A DNA stretch of 64,000 nt from Candidatus Sulfotelmatobacter sp. (GCA_036500765.1 DASYBM010000013.1:62001-126000); one strand, 5' to 3'. Shown: positions 26,671 through 36,724, numbered from the stretch's first letter. Notes: generated by a model from the sequence alone, not told the origin. A program made the numbers and translations.

Positions 26671-27168
26671 ATGGCCAGGCGCGATGCCAACGGACCGGTT
26701 ACGCTCTCGGTGCTCGACCGGCTGATCGACCGCGATCCCAAAAATCGCTCGGAGATTCCCTTTACCCGCGCGCAGTCGTTGCGCGAGTTGAAACTGGGAC
26801 TGAAGCGCGACCTAGAATGGCTGCTCAATACCAGAAAGACGATCGAACCTGCTGCGGACTCGGCGCGTGAGACCGTTCGCTCGGTTTACCACTACGGGTT
26901 CGCGGACATTTCTTCCAAGTCGGTCCTGTCGACCCGCGACCATAGCGATCTGCTGCGTGACATGGAAGCTGCAATCACCATCTTCGAGCCTCGCCTGAAG
27001 CGCCCCAAAGTTCGCATGGAGCAAGTGCAGGGCCGCGATCGGATTTTGAAATTCGTGATCGAAGGGCTGCTTTGCATGGACCCCGCGCCAGAGCCTGTGC
27101 GTTTCGATACGGTCCTCGAACTCGGCAAGGGCGAGTACGAAATCAAGGGGGCTGACCTTGCGCAATGA
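26671..27168 (+). CDS. tssE: T6SS baseplate wedge protein TssE (gp25-like)
   Basis: The 165-residue protein has the gp25-like lysozyme-fold core: LSVLDRLIDRDP, SLRELKLGLKRDLEWLLNT, SVYHYGFADISS, AITIFEPRLKRPKVRM. It is the sheath-initiating wedge component with TssF, TssG and TssK. The stop overlaps the first codons of tssF by 11 nt, indicating coupled translation. Confidence 0.93.
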   Translation: MARRDANGPVTLSVLDRLIDRDPKNRSEIPFTRAQSLRELKLGLKRDLEWLLNTRKTIEPAADSARETVRSVYHYGFADISSKSVLSTRDHSDLLRDMEAAITIFEPRLKRPKVRMEQVQGRDRILKFVIEGLLCMDPAPEPVRFDTVLELGKGEYEIKGADLAQ

Positions 27169-28990
27169 GCTAAGAAATTACTACGAGAGTGAGCTCACGT
27201 TTCTGCGCCAGATCGGAGCCGAGTTCGCCGACAAGTATCCTAAGATTGCGTCGCGCCTGGTACTCGAACCGGACCGCTGCGAAGATCCGCATGCGGAGCG
27301 GATGCTGGAAGCGTTTGCTTTGCTGGCGGCGCGGGTGCATCTGCGCATCGACGACGACTTTCCCCAGATCACCGAAGCGCTCCTGAACATTCTTTATCCG
27401 CATTATCTGAGGCCAGTGCCGTCGATGACCGTGGCGCAGTTCCATACGGACTCGGAACAGGGCAAGATGACCAGCAGCCTGAAGATTCCGAAGGGAACGG
27501 TTCTGTATTCGCGTCCCGTGGAAGGAGTACCGTGCAAATTCCGAACGTCCTACGAATGCACGTTGTGGCCCTTCAAAGTTTCCCAGGCTCAGTGGATGAC
27601 TCCGGACCGCATACGCCCTGCGTTGCGCGCCTCCGAGGCCGCCGTCCTGCGAGTCGAGCTCGAATGCTTTCCCGACGTGTCCTTCGAAAAACTCGACCTC
27701 GAGACGCTGGCGTTTTACCTGAACGGCGAGAGCGCAGTGGTGCACGGACTGTATGAATTGCTGTGCCGAAACTGCGTTCGGATTCTGCTACGCGATCCCG
27801 CGAATCCGAAGGCGCCCGTGCGCGAGATTCCGGTGCGGAATCTGCAACCGATGGGTTTCGGAGAAGACGAAGACGTATTGCAGTATCCCAGGCGATCATT
27901 TGTGGGATACAGGCTGTTGCAGGAGTATTTTGCGTTCCCCGAGAAATTCTTCTTCATGAGGCTGAAAGGGCTTTCGGAATTACAGCGCGCGGGGCTCACG
28001 ACGAAGGCCGAGCTTCTGTTTATGATCTCGCCGTTTGAACAGGATGGCCGCCATCAGCGCCTGGAAGTGGCTGTGAATGCCAAGACGCTCCGCCTGGGAT
28101 GCACGCCGATCATCAATCTATTCGCGCAGACCGCCGAGCCGATTTTGGTAGACCAGACGCGTTATCAGTATCCGATTGTGCCCGACGCGCGGCGCCGGCA
28201 AACCATGGAAGTTTATTCCGTCGACGAAGTGGTCAGCACCGACGCGGAGACACATGAAACGGTACGGTATCACCCACTTTATTCGGAGAAGCACGTGGTG
28301 CAGGGCACGACTCCGGCGTACTGGTACGTGACCCGCTCGGCTTCGACGCGCAAGGGCGATGAGGGCACGGATGTATTCCTGTCGCTGGTCGATCTTTCCG
28401 CTCGTCCGATGCAGCTTGACTTCGACACGGTGACGGTGCGGAGTACCTGTACGAATCGCGACCTCGTTACGCGTCTACCCTTCGGCAGCGAGAACGGCGA
28501 TTTCGAAATGACGGGAGGGGCGGCGATCAAGCGCATAGTGGCGCTGCATAAGCCGACGCGAACGCTGCGCCCTCCGTTGGATGGTAAGACGCTGTGGTGC
28601 CTGATCTCGCATTTGTCGCTGAACTATCTTTCGATTGTGGAAGACGGCAAGGAAGCGCTGCAAAAGATTCTCGAGCTATACGATTTCTCCGATTCGCCGG
28701 ATACAAAAAAGCAGATTGGCGGAATCACCACTGTAGATGCGAAGCGGCACTTCACGCGAGTGATCTCAGAACACGGAATCGGTTTCGCCCGCGGGACGCG
28801 GGTGGAAATTGAATTCGATGAAGAGCAATTCAGCGGCGGCGGCGCTTACTTATTTGCCAGCGTGCTCGAAAAATTTCTGGGTCTGTATGTCTCGATGAAC
28901 AGTTTCAGCCAACTGGTGGCGCGCAGCCGGCAGAGAAAGGAGCCGTTGGAAGAGTGGGCACCGAGAGCAGGACAGTCGGTACTAATTTAA
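27158..28990 (+). CDS. tssF: T6SS baseplate wedge protein TssF (ImpG/VasA)
   Basis: The 610-residue protein opens with the TssF signature RNELRNYYESELTFLRQIG, EFADKYPKIASRL and DPHAERMLEAFALLAARV. Further family blocks are ALLNILYPHYLRPVPSM and ISHLSLNYLSIVEDGKEAL. TssF forms a dimer that clamps TssG in the wedge. The start is a TTG at 27158 with AAGGGGG upstream, inside the end of tssE; no ATG fits the conserved N-terminus. The 3' end overlaps tssG by 37 nt. Confidence 0.94.
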   Translation: MRNELRNYYESELTFLRQIGAEFADKYPKIASRLVLEPDRCEDPHAERMLEAFALLAARVHLRIDDDFPQITEALLNILYPHYLRPVPSMTVAQFHTDSEQGKMTSSLKIPKGTVLYSRPVEGVPCKFRTSYECTLWPFKVSQAQWMTPDRIRPALRASEAAVLRVELECFPDVSFEKLDLETLAFYLNGESAVVHGLYELLCRNCVRILLRDPANPKAPVREIPVRNLQPMGFGEDEDVLQYPRRSFVGYRLLQEYFAFPEKFFFMRLKGLSELQRAGLTTKAELLFMISPFEQDGRHQRLEVAVNAKTLRLGCTPIINLFAQTAEPILVDQTRYQYPIVPDARRRQTMEVYSVDEVVSTDAETHETVRYHPLYSEKHVVQGTTPAYWYVTRSASTRKGDEGTDVFLSLVDLSARPMQLDFDTVTVRSTCTNRDLVTRLPFGSENGDFEMTGGAAIKRIVALHKPTRTLRPPLDGKTLWCLISHLSLNYLSIVEDGKEALQKILELYDFSDSPDTKKQIGGITTVDAKRHFTRVISEHGIGFARGTRVEIEFDEEQFSGGGAYLFASVLEKFLGLYVSMNSFSQLVARSRQRKEPLEEWAPRAGQSVLI

Positions 28991-30078
28991 CGGCGGTTGA
29001 TGCGGCGGCACCCGAGCAAGCATTGTCGGATCAAGCTTCATCAGATCGAGCCGCTCCTGATCTAGCTCTGTCCGAAGTCGCCGAGAAGCTCCGTCGCGAG
29101 CCTTTCTCCTTCGACTTCTTCCAGGCCGTGCGTCTGCTGGAGCGGTTTTTACCGGAGCGGACTTCAGTGGGCCAATTCGCGCATCCGGAAACCGAAGTGG
29201 CGCGCTTTGGAGCGAATCCCTCGCTAGCGTTTCCGGCCAGCCAGATCCAGGGAATGGAGTGGCCTGAGCAGAAGCCAGCGCACATGACGGTCAATTTCAT
29301 GGGCTTGACCGGTCCCGAGGGGGTTCTGCCCAACCCTTATACGACCCTGCTCATTGAGCGGTTGCGGTTCAACGATTCGGCTCCTCGGGATTTTCTGGAC
29401 ATTTTCAATCACCGGATGATCTCGCTGTTTTACCGGGCGTGGAGAAAATATCGCTTCGATGTGGCATGCGAAGAGGGCGAGCGCGATTTATTTTCGCGCC
29501 ATTTGCTGAGCCTGCTGGGATTGGGTACGGATGGTCTGCGCGATCGCCAAGCGGTGACCGATGACACGCTGATTTATTATGCCGGCTTGCTGGCGCAGCG
29601 GCCGCGATCGGCGCAGGCGTTGCAACAGATTCTGGCGGACTATTTCGAAGTACCGGTTGCGATTGAGCAATTCGCGGGAGGCTGGTATCGCCTGGATCGC
29701 GAGACGCAGTGCCGCTTTTCAGACGGCAAAAGCGAGAGCGATGAACTCGGCTTTGGCGCAGTCGTGGGCGACGAGGTGTGGAACCAGCAGTCGAAGGTGC
29801 GCGTGGTTCTGGGTCCGTTGTCGCTGGAGCGCTATGCGGATTTTCTTCCCGATGGCTCGGCTTGGGAAACGCTGCAGGCCTGGGTGCGTTTTTTTTCGAA
29901 CGACGAATGGGATTTCGAAGTGCAATTGATTTTGGAACGCGAGCAGGTCCCGGCCTGCACGTTGGGGGCGGAAGGCGTATCTGGTCCGCAATTAGGCTGG
30001 GTGTCGTGGGTGAAGTCTGTTCCCTTCAACCGCGACCCGGACGATACCGTGCTGGCGCTGAAAGCAGCAGAAGGGTGA
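28954..30078 (+). CDS. tssG: T6SS baseplate wedge protein TssG (ImpH/VasB)
   Basis: The 374-residue protein has the TssG blocks FDFFQAVRLLERF, VNFMGLTGPEGVLPNPYT, DFLDIFNHRMISLFYRAWRK and LLGLGTDGLRDR. It is wedged between two TssF in the baseplate. A GTG at 28954 is used, within tssF, giving an extra Ala/Ser/Asp-rich N-terminal tail of about 40 residues before the conserved core; a later start is possible but this one has AGGAG upstream. ClpV follows after 4 nt. Confidence 0.92.
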   Translation: MGTESRTVGTNLTAVDAAAPEQALSDQASSDRAAPDLALSEVAEKLRREPFSFDFFQAVRLLERFLPERTSVGQFAHPETEVARFGANPSLAFPASQIQGMEWPEQKPAHMTVNFMGLTGPEGVLPNPYTTLLIERLRFNDSAPRDFLDIFNHRMISLFYRAWRKYRFDVACEEGERDLFSRHLLSLLGLGTDGLRDRQAVTDDTLIYYAGLLAQRPRSAQALQQILADYFEVPVAIEQFAGGWYRLDRETQCRFSDGKSESDELGFGAVVGDEVWNQQSKVRVVLGPLSLERYADFLPDGSAWETLQAWVRFFSNDEWDFEVQLILEREQVPACTLGAEGVSGPQLGWVSWVKSVPFNRDPDDTVLALKAAEG

Positions 30079-30082
30079 CGCC

Positions 30083-32860
30083 ATGAACCTGAAATCTTTA
30101 ATCGGAAAGTTGAACGATTCTACACGCGCGACGCTGGATGCAGCGGCATCGTTCTGCCTGGCGCGCAGGCACTATGACGTCGAAGTCGAGCACTACCTGA
30201 CGAGATTGCTGGATTCGACGGACAACGACGCGGCCGCGATTTTCAAACACTTCGAAGTCGATACCTCGAGATTTTCTGCGGAACTGGCGCGGGCGCTGGA
30301 CAAGCTGAAAACGGGCAACGCACGGACGCCCTCTTTAAGTCCGACGGTTATGAGAATGCTGATTGAGGCCTGGACGATCGGCTCGATCGACTACAGCGCT
30401 GCGCAGGTGCGCACCGGCTTCACCATTCTCGCGCTGGCGACACATGACGAATTGGTGCGGCTGATGCGCGAGGTGAGCCGCGAATTTCAGAAGATTCAGG
30501 CGGATGAGTTACGCAAGGACTTCGCCTCCATCGTCGGGAATTCGATCGAGGAGGAACAGGCAGCGGCAGCAGTTGCCGCGGCGGCGGCCCCGGGTGCCTC
30601 TGCGAACGCGTCGCGCCCCGGCGGCAAGACTCCCAATCTTGACCAGTTCACTATCAATCTCACGGAGAAAGCCAAGACCGGGAAGATTGATCCAGTGCTG
30701 GGGCGCGATTTTGAGATTCGCCAGGTGGTCGACATCCTGATGCGGCGTCGGCAGAATAACCCGATTCTTACCGGCGAAGCGGGAGTGGGGAAGACCGCCG
30801 TGGTAGAAGGCTTTGCGCTGCGCGTCGCCGACGGCGATGTGCCTCCGCCGCTGCGCAATGTCACGGTGCGCACTCTTGATCTGGCTCTCCTGCAAGCGGG
30901 AGCGGGTATTAAAGGTGAATTTGAAAATCGACTGAAGGGCCTGATCGAAGAAGTGAAGGCATCGCCCATTCCGATCATTCTGTTCATCGACGAAGCCCAC
31001 ACCATGATCGGAGCGGGCGGGCAGGCGGGGCAGGGAGATGCGGCGAATCTATTGAAGCCGGCGCTGGCGCGCGGCGAGTTGCGCACCATCGCCGCCACGA
31101 CCTGGTCGGAATACAAGAAATACTTCGAGAAAGATCCTGCGCTGGCTCGCCGTTTCCAAGTCGTAAAGGTGGAAGAGCCGGTTGAGATGCAATGTATGAC
31201 CATGCTGCGCGGCATTGTCCCGTCGCTGGAGAAGCACCATAAGGTCCGCATTTTGGATGAGGGATTGAATGCCGCCGTGCATCTTTCACACCGCTATCTC
31301 GCGGGTAGGCAGTTGCCCGACAAAGCGGTGAGCGTGCTCGACACGGCGTGTGCGCGGTTGGCGCTGGGACAAAGCGCAACTCCGCCTGCCATTGAAGACA
31401 GCGTTCGGCAGATCGACGATTTCGCGGTGCAGAAACGCATTCTGGAACGGGAAGCCTTGGTGGGCACAGACCATCGCGAGAGACTGCAGGAAATTGCCAC
31501 GAAGAGCGCGGAAATCGAATCGCGTCTGGCCGGCTTACGAACCCGTTTTGAGAAAGAACGCGACCTGGTGACGACGATTCGCGACTTGCGGTCGCAACTC
31601 GAGGGCGCGGCTGCCCAGAATGGCAACGCCGCTGCACATGCCGAAATACCTGGAGTCGCGACCGGGCCCTCAGGGTCAACCGCTCCGGGCGATGCTGCTA
31701 CAGCTCCAGCCTCTGCTGCTTCGTCATCCTCTAGCACGGCGACCGCGGTCGAAGAAGCCCCCAAGGCCGTGGATGTAACCGCCATGCGCGCTCAATTAGC
31801 GCAGGCCGAGAGTGATTTAGCAGTGTTGCAGGGCGAGTCTCCGATGATCCGCGTCGCCGTCGATGCTCAGCTGGTCGGCGAAGTGATCTCGGCCTGGACG
31901 GGAATTCCCGTCGGCAAAATGATGAAGGACGAAATTTCTACGATCCTTTCTCTGCCGAACTTTTTGGGCCAGCGCGTGATTGGGCAGATCCACGCGCTCG
32001 AAATCATCAGCCAGCGCATCTCGACCTCGCGTGCGCGTCTCGACGATCCCAACAAGCCAATCGGAGTTTTCATGCTGGTCGGGCCCAGCGGAGTGGGCAA
32101 GACCGAAACCGCACTGGCGCTCTCCGATCTTCTGTACGGCGGTGAGAGAAATCTGATCACGATCAACATGTCGGAGTTCCAGGAAGCGCATACCGTGTCG
32201 ACGCTGAAGGGTTCGCCTCCGGGCTACGTGGGATATGGCGAAGGTGGGGTACTGACCGAGGCAGTCAGGCGCCGGCCGTATTCGGTGGTGCTGCTCGATG
32301 AAGTCGAGAAAGCGCATCCCGATGTGCTTGAGCTTTTCTACCAGGTCTTCGACAAGGGACACATGGAAGACGGCGAGGGCCGCGAAATCGATTTCAAGAA
32401 CACGATTATCATTCTCACGACCAATGCAGGCACTGACACCATGGCGAAACTGTGTGCCGACCCCGAGACAATGCCGGGGCCCGAAGGCCTGGTGAAAGCG
32501 CTGAAGCCGGAACTCAATAAGATTTTCAAGCCGGCATTTCTGGGTCGCATGGTGCTGATTCCGTACTTCCCCATTCGCGACGAAAATCTGAAGCAGATTA
32601 TCCGGCTGAAGCTGGGAAAGATTCAGCGCCGCATGCAGGAAAATCACAAAATCGAGATGACCTTCGATGGCGCGCTGGTAGACGCGGTTGCGAGTCGCTG
32701 TACGGAAGTAGAAAGTGGCGCGCGCAATGTGGATAACATTCTCACCAACACGCTGCTGCCCGACATTTCGCGACAGCTTTTGGGACGGATGGCGGCGAAT
32801 GAGCCGATGGAGCGAATTCATGTTGGCATTAGCGCCGATGGGGCATTCGATTATCGATAG
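30083..32860 (+). CDS. clpV: T6SS sheath-recycling ATPase ClpV (TssH)
   Basis: The 925-residue Clp/Hsp100 protein has an N-terminal Clp repeat domain (about 1-145), AAA1 with GEAGVGKTA and ILFIDEAH, a middle domain, and AAA2 with GPSGVGKTE and VLLDEVEKAHP. It unfolds contracted TssC to recycle the sheath. Two low-complexity inserts stand out: an Ala-rich link after the N-domain (about 150-175) and a Ser/Ala/Thr-rich stretch in the middle domain (about 530-560). Position after tssG and before vgrG is usual for T6SS loci. ATG at 30083. Confidence 0.95.
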   Translation: MNLKSLIGKLNDSTRATLDAAASFCLARRHYDVEVEHYLTRLLDSTDNDAAAIFKHFEVDTSRFSAELARALDKLKTGNARTPSLSPTVMRMLIEAWTIGSIDYSAAQVRTGFTILALATHDELVRLMREVSREFQKIQADELRKDFASIVGNSIEEEQAAAAVAAAAAPGASANASRPGGKTPNLDQFTINLTEKAKTGKIDPVLGRDFEIRQVVDILMRRRQNNPILTGEAGVGKTAVVEGFALRVADGDVPPPLRNVTVRTLDLALLQAGAGIKGEFENRLKGLIEEVKASPIPIILFIDEAHTMIGAGGQAGQGDAANLLKPALARGELRTIAATTWSEYKKYFEKDPALARRFQVVKVEEPVEMQCMTMLRGIVPSLEKHHKVRILDEGLNAAVHLSHRYLAGRQLPDKAVSVLDTACARLALGQSATPPAIEDSVRQIDDFAVQKRILEREALVGTDHRERLQEIATKSAEIESRLAGLRTRFEKERDLVTTIRDLRSQLEGAAAQNGNAAAHAEIPGVATGPSGSTAPGDAATAPASAASSSSSTATAVEEAPKAVDVTAMRAQLAQAESDLAVLQGESPMIRVAVDAQLVGEVISAWTGIPVGKMMKDEISTILSLPNFLGQRVIGQIHALEIISQRISTSRARLDDPNKPIGVFMLVGPSGVGKTETALALSDLLYGGERNLITINMSEFQEAHTVSTLKGSPPGYVGYGEGGVLTEAVRRRPYSVVLLDEVEKAHPDVLELFYQVFDKGHMEDGEGREIDFKNTIIILTTNAGTDTMAKLCADPETMPGPEGLVKALKPELNKIFKPAFLGRMVLIPYFPIRDENLKQIIRLKLGKIQRRMQENHKIEMTFDGALVDAVASRCTEVESGARNVDNILTNTLLPDISRQLLGRMAANEPMERIHVGISADGAFDYR

Positions 32861-32914
32861 CTTCGCCTATCAATATCCTGCATGTCTTGCAAGTAGTCAG
32901 GGAAGGACCGCTTC

Positions 32915-35068
32915 GTGCCGGACGACAACACTTACACACAAGATGACCGTCTGATTGCCCTCGATACTCCGCTGGGAAAAGATGTGCTCCTGTTGCAGCA
33001 ATTGACGGGATACGAGGGGATTTCGCGGCTCTTCAATTACGAATTGGATCTGCTGGCCTACGATAACGATTCCATTGCCTTCGACAGTATCGTCGGGCAG
33101 AAAGTCTCCATCACGATCCAGCTTCCAGATGGCACGCCGCGCTATATCAGCGGCTACGTGAGCCGTTTTACGCAAGGGGACACCGACGACCGGATGTTCA
33201 CGCATTACCGCGCGCAGGTTGTCCCGTGGTTATGGTTTTTGACGCGGCAGGCGGATTGCCGTATTTTTCAGAACCTCGCGGTGAATGACATTATTAGCGA
33301 GGTGTTCAATCTTTTCGATTTCAATGATTTCCGACTCAACCTTACGGGCAGCTACCCTGAGCTCGAATATTGCGTGCAGTATCGCGAGACTTCGTTCAAC
33401 TTCGTTTCGCGGCTGATGGAAGAGTTTGGCATTTTCTATTACTTCGATCACACCACGGAAGGCAAACACACGATGGTGCTCGCCGACCAATCCAGTACGC
33501 TTCCGGCGTGCCCCAGTTCGCCGATCAGTTACGACACGCAGGTCGGCGGCCTCGAAGATGCCGAAGCGATCGACAACTGGCACGTCGGGCAGGAAGTGAG
33601 GACCGGGAAATACACGGTCACCGACTATAATTTCACCACTCCTTCCACGAGCTTGCTGGCGAACGACCCGACCGTGATCGACCTCTCTGCCAGTCAACCG
33701 CTGGAACTGTTCGACTACCCTGGACTGCACACCACCAAGGATGAGGGCGACACGGTGGCCAAGGTGCGCATGCAGGAAGAGGAGGCGGTTTACATGGTGG
33801 TGACTGGGACGGGAAACTGTCGCGGCCTGGTGTCGGGCTATTCGTTCGAATTGCAGAACCACTATCGCGATGACCAGAACACCAACTACGTGGTCACCGA
33901 AGTTCGGCACTTTGCGACGGTAGGGCAAACGTACACCGGCGACAAAGAGGGGACGGAAGAATATTCCAACAATTTCAGCTGCATTCCCGCATCGGTAACT
34001 TATCGTCCCGCGCGAATAACGCCAAAGCCATTTGTGCAGGGACCGCAACCGGCGTTGGTGGTGGGAAAAGCGGGTGAGGAAATCTGGGTCGACCAATACG
34101 GGCGCGTCATCGTGCAGTTCTACTGGGACCGGTTGGGACAACAGAACGAGAACAGCTCCTGCTGGATTCGTACCTCTCAACCGTGGGCCGGCGGAAACTG
34201 GGGAGCGATGTGGATTCCGCGCATCGGACAGGAAGTGCTGGTCAGCTTTCTGGAAGGTGATCCGGACCGTCCGGTCATCACCGGACGGGTCTACAACGCG
34301 AACCAGATGCCGCCGTATACTCTGCCGGATTACCAAACGCGCAGCACCTTCATGTCGCGCAGTTCCAAAGGCGGAGGCACATCCAACTACAACGAACTTC
34401 GTTTCGAAGATCTGAAGGGGCAGGAACAGATCTTCATGAATGCCGAGAAAGATATGGACCTACGCGTGGAAAACGACTCGCGGGAATTCATTGGCGCCAA
34501 CCGGCATCTCATCGTGACCACGAACCAGGTCGAGCAGATCCAGACCGACAAGCATCTGCATGTACAGGGCAGCCATTTTGAAAAGATCGACACCGATATG
34601 TCGCTGAACGTTGGCGGAAATCAGATGGAGAGCGTGACCGGCAACAAATCGCTCAACGTAACGGGCGATCAGAAAGAAAGTGTTACCGGGAATGTCTCGC
34701 TCAGTGTGACCGGCAACCAGAGCGAGAGTGTAACCGGCAATGTATCGCTGTCGGTGACAGGGGGAAAAGACGACTCCATCACTATGGGTTACGCGATGAC
34801 CGCGATGAGTATCCATCTCAGTGCAGAGACGGGCATCGTGATTGAATGTCCGCTGGGAATCACGCTCAGTTCGGGCGCCAACTCTATCGACATCGGACCC
34901 ACGGGCGTGTACGTCACAGGAACCCCCTTTGCTTACATCAACAGCGGTAGTTCTCCGGCCAGTACCAGTGACCCCAGCGCCGGGTCGCCGGACAGTCCTG
35001 ATTCTCCGACCGATCCCAACGATCCCGATACGGCCGACGACGGCAGCAAGGGTACGAAGTTGAATTGA
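32915..35068 (+). CDS. vgrG: T6SS spike protein VgrG (TssI) with C-terminal beta-helix repeats
   Basis: The 717-residue protein has the gp27-like base (about 10-350, TGYEGISRLFNYELDLLA, RLMEEFGIFYYFDHT) and a gp5-like OB region (about 390-470, DQYGRVIVQFYWDR, WIRTSQPWAGGNWGAMWIP, GQEVLVSFLEGDPDRPVIT). Repeats of the type SL.VTG.Q.ESVTGN (about 555-620) follow, and then an acidic Ser/Pro/Asp tail. The repeats continue the needle beta-helix. No enzymatic extension is visible, so effectors likely ride as separate proteins. The GTG at 32915 follows GGAAGGA. The PAAR-like gene lies immediately downstream on the other strand. Confidence 0.94.
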   Translation: MPDDNTYTQDDRLIALDTPLGKDVLLLQQLTGYEGISRLFNYELDLLAYDNDSIAFDSIVGQKVSITIQLPDGTPRYISGYVSRFTQGDTDDRMFTHYRAQVVPWLWFLTRQADCRIFQNLAVNDIISEVFNLFDFNDFRLNLTGSYPELEYCVQYRETSFNFVSRLMEEFGIFYYFDHTTEGKHTMVLADQSSTLPACPSSPISYDTQVGGLEDAEAIDNWHVGQEVRTGKYTVTDYNFTTPSTSLLANDPTVIDLSASQPLELFDYPGLHTTKDEGDTVAKVRMQEEEAVYMVVTGTGNCRGLVSGYSFELQNHYRDDQNTNYVVTEVRHFATVGQTYTGDKEGTEEYSNNFSCIPASVTYRPARITPKPFVQGPQPALVVGKAGEEIWVDQYGRVIVQFYWDRLGQQNENSSCWIRTSQPWAGGNWGAMWIPRIGQEVLVSFLEGDPDRPVITGRVYNANQMPPYTLPDYQTRSTFMSRSSKGGGTSNYNELRFEDLKGQEQIFMNAEKDMDLRVENDSREFIGANRHLIVTTNQVEQIQTDKHLHVQGSHFEKIDTDMSLNVGGNQMESVTGNKSLNVTGDQKESVTGNVSLSVTGNQSESVTGNVSLSVTGGKDDSITMGYAMTAMSIHLSAETGIVIECPLGITLSSGANSIDIGPTGVYVTGTPFAYINSGSSPASTSDPSAGSPDSPDSPTDPNDPDTADDGSKGTKLN

Positions 35069-35458
35069 CTACGGCACCATCACCGTGAACTCGCCGGGAG
35101 TGACGAAAGTGATGACGCCGGCCCACATGCACATGTTCATCGAAGTATTGTCGAGAGTGGGCATGTTGCCGAGCATTACGGTCGGAGCTCCGGGCACCCA
35201 GGGCGAGGTGGTGGCCGGAATGCAGGGCATGGGAGTAAGGACGCCCATGGCGGCTGCGGTAGCCGCCGCTACCATGGGGTTCGCCGGCGACATGCACATG
35301 CCGAAGGGCATGATGTTTACCAGCGGAATATAGTCCATGATGTTGGCGTCAGGAACTTCGTCGGTCATGACGCGGTTGATGGGCAGAACCATGAGCGTGC
35401 TTGGAGCCATCCCCATGGTGCACATCATGGATGCCCCCATGCAAACTTGCATCGGCAT
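35069..35458 (-). CDS. PAAR-like protein of the DUF4280 type (spike tip)
   Basis: The 129-residue protein starts at ATG 35458 with a strong AGGAGG upstream; the longer open frame reaching back to 35608 has no conserved part. It is remarkably rich in Met (about 22) and has five Cys. Motifs MQVCMGASMMCTMGMAPS, NIMPFGMCMSPANP and NMCMWAGVITFVTPG fit DUF4280, a PAAR-like family that would cap VgrG and load effectors. Its stop abuts the vgrG stop on the opposite strand. It is not encoded in the same direction as the spike, so it has its own transcript. The family call rests on motif memory. Confidence 0.75.
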   Translation of the reverse strand: MPMQVCMGASMMCTMGMAPSTLMVLPINRVMTDEVPDANIMDYIPLVNIMPFGMCMSPANPMVAAATAAAMGVLTPMPCIPATTSPWVPGAPTVMLGNMPTLDNTSMNMCMWAGVITFVTPGEFTVMVP

Positions 35459-35622
35459 ATGAGAACCTCCTGCCAGCCGGTTGCACGGCATTTTAGCAAA
35501 GTTGGAAGTGAATGCAATGGAAAGGATCGGAGACTTGCCCTGGGTTTTTCGGGCTGGACGCTCCCTTCTCTCTTCGTAGAAGAGATAGGTTCTCAACCTG
35601 ATGCGCACTGGTGAGGAAGCGA

Positions 35623-36720
35623 ATGCTAAAACCCAAAGTTACGAAATATAGAGTCGTCGAAGGGGATTGTCTTTGGAAGATTGCGCAGGCCCAATACGGC
35701 AATCCAACGGTGTGGCCTGAGATCGCCGAGGTCAACCAACTACCCGATCCCGACCTGATTCTGATTGGGATGACGCTTCGCCTGGAACCGGTTCACGCAC
35801 ACCGCTATCATCCTCACTCTGCGCATCCCGGGCACGGCGCCGCTGGCGCAGCCAAGACCCCGCATTCGGTTGGAACCAATCCCACGCCGCCGTTCCGCCT
35901 CGATGCCCCTAACGCGGTAGATTCGGGTGCCGTGCCAAAGAGCGCCAAACCCGGGCAAACCGTGACACCGGCCGCGATGCCCCAGGGGCACCTTCAGCAG
36001 GCGATCAGTATGGTGCGCGGGACAGGCACCTCCCTCGCTCTCGCGGTGCTGCCGCCCGCGGTTCGATACAAATTCGACGATTTGGCAGCCATTACGTTGT
36101 CGAGCTGGGAAGTGGATATGGTGCTACGGTTTATTGGGGAAGTGAGCCTCCAACTGAAAGGAAAGATGACGGAAGTAGAGCTCAGCCAAAGAGGAACGCT
36201 GACTGGAAAACTGAAAACCCAATACGACTCGGAGTTCGGAAATCTGTTGGGACAGGTGAAGGTTGGATTCAATTCGCAGACCAAGGCTGCACAATTGTCC
36301 TGTAACTTGGCCGTGGCTGCCAAGCTGGATGGACAAGTGTTCGTAGTCACCCAATTTGAACCGATCCCGCCCAATCGCCTGAAATATTCTTATAAGCCGC
36401 GCGGCATCCAGGGCGAATTCGGAAAAATTACCTTTAGCGGCACTTTCGGGTTCGAATTGGAAGTAATCCTCAAGGGCCCCGGCGCTCCCCCGAGCGCGGA
36501 ACCAATGCCCGAGCCCGAGCCGGCAGCGGTACCCCTCCGGCCAAGGCCTAGTTTCTGGACTCGAAATCTTGCCGACGCTCTGGTGGTTGCCGGGACCGCG
36601 ATCATCATTGTCGATGTGGTTAAGGATGCCGCCACATTTGGAGCCGGAACTGTGGAATCGCCGCTTTCGTTCTCCGCCGCTGCGGCGCTTTTTGCGAAAG
36701 CAGCGGCGATGGCTCCGTAA
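35623..36720 (+). CDS. LysM-domain protein with hydrophobic C-terminus, candidate T6SS effector
   Basis: The 365-residue protein starts at ATG 35623 with GAGGA upstream. Residues about 6-52 form a LysM module (KYRVVEGDCLWKIAQAQYGN, EVNQLPDPDLILIGMTL). A His/Pro/Gly linker leads to a middle domain of unknown fold (about 130-290, VRYKFDDLAAITLSSWEVD and several beta-like strands). The end (about 320-365) is hydrophobic and Ala-rich: ADALVVAGTAIIIVDVV, then ATFGAG, then SFSAAAALFAKAAAMAP. It lies directly behind VgrG and the PAAR-like gene and 4 nt before a small membrane protein. LysM may bind peptidoglycan or the spike; the tail could insert in membranes. The effector role is inference. Confidence 0.6.
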   Translation: MLKPKVTKYRVVEGDCLWKIAQAQYGNPTVWPEIAEVNQLPDPDLILIGMTLRLEPVHAHRYHPHSAHPGHGAAGAAKTPHSVGTNPTPPFRLDAPNAVDSGAVPKSAKPGQTVTPAAMPQGHLQQAISMVRGTGTSLALAVLPPAVRYKFDDLAAITLSSWEVDMVLRFIGEVSLQLKGKMTEVELSQRGTLTGKLKTQYDSEFGNLLGQVKVGFNSQTKAAQLSCNLAVAAKLDGQVFVVTQFEPIPPNRLKYSYKPRGIQGEFGKITFSGTFGFELEVILKGPGAPPSAEPMPEPEPAAVPLRPRPSFWTRNLADALVVAGTAIIIVDVVKDAATFGAGTVESPLSFSAAAALFAKAAAMAP

Positions 36721-36724
36721 CAAC

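Noticed and set aside
35459-35608. Longer N-terminus for the PAAR-like protein
   Set aside because: Strong AGGAGG lies before ATG 35458, and the upstream codons are basic and unconserved.
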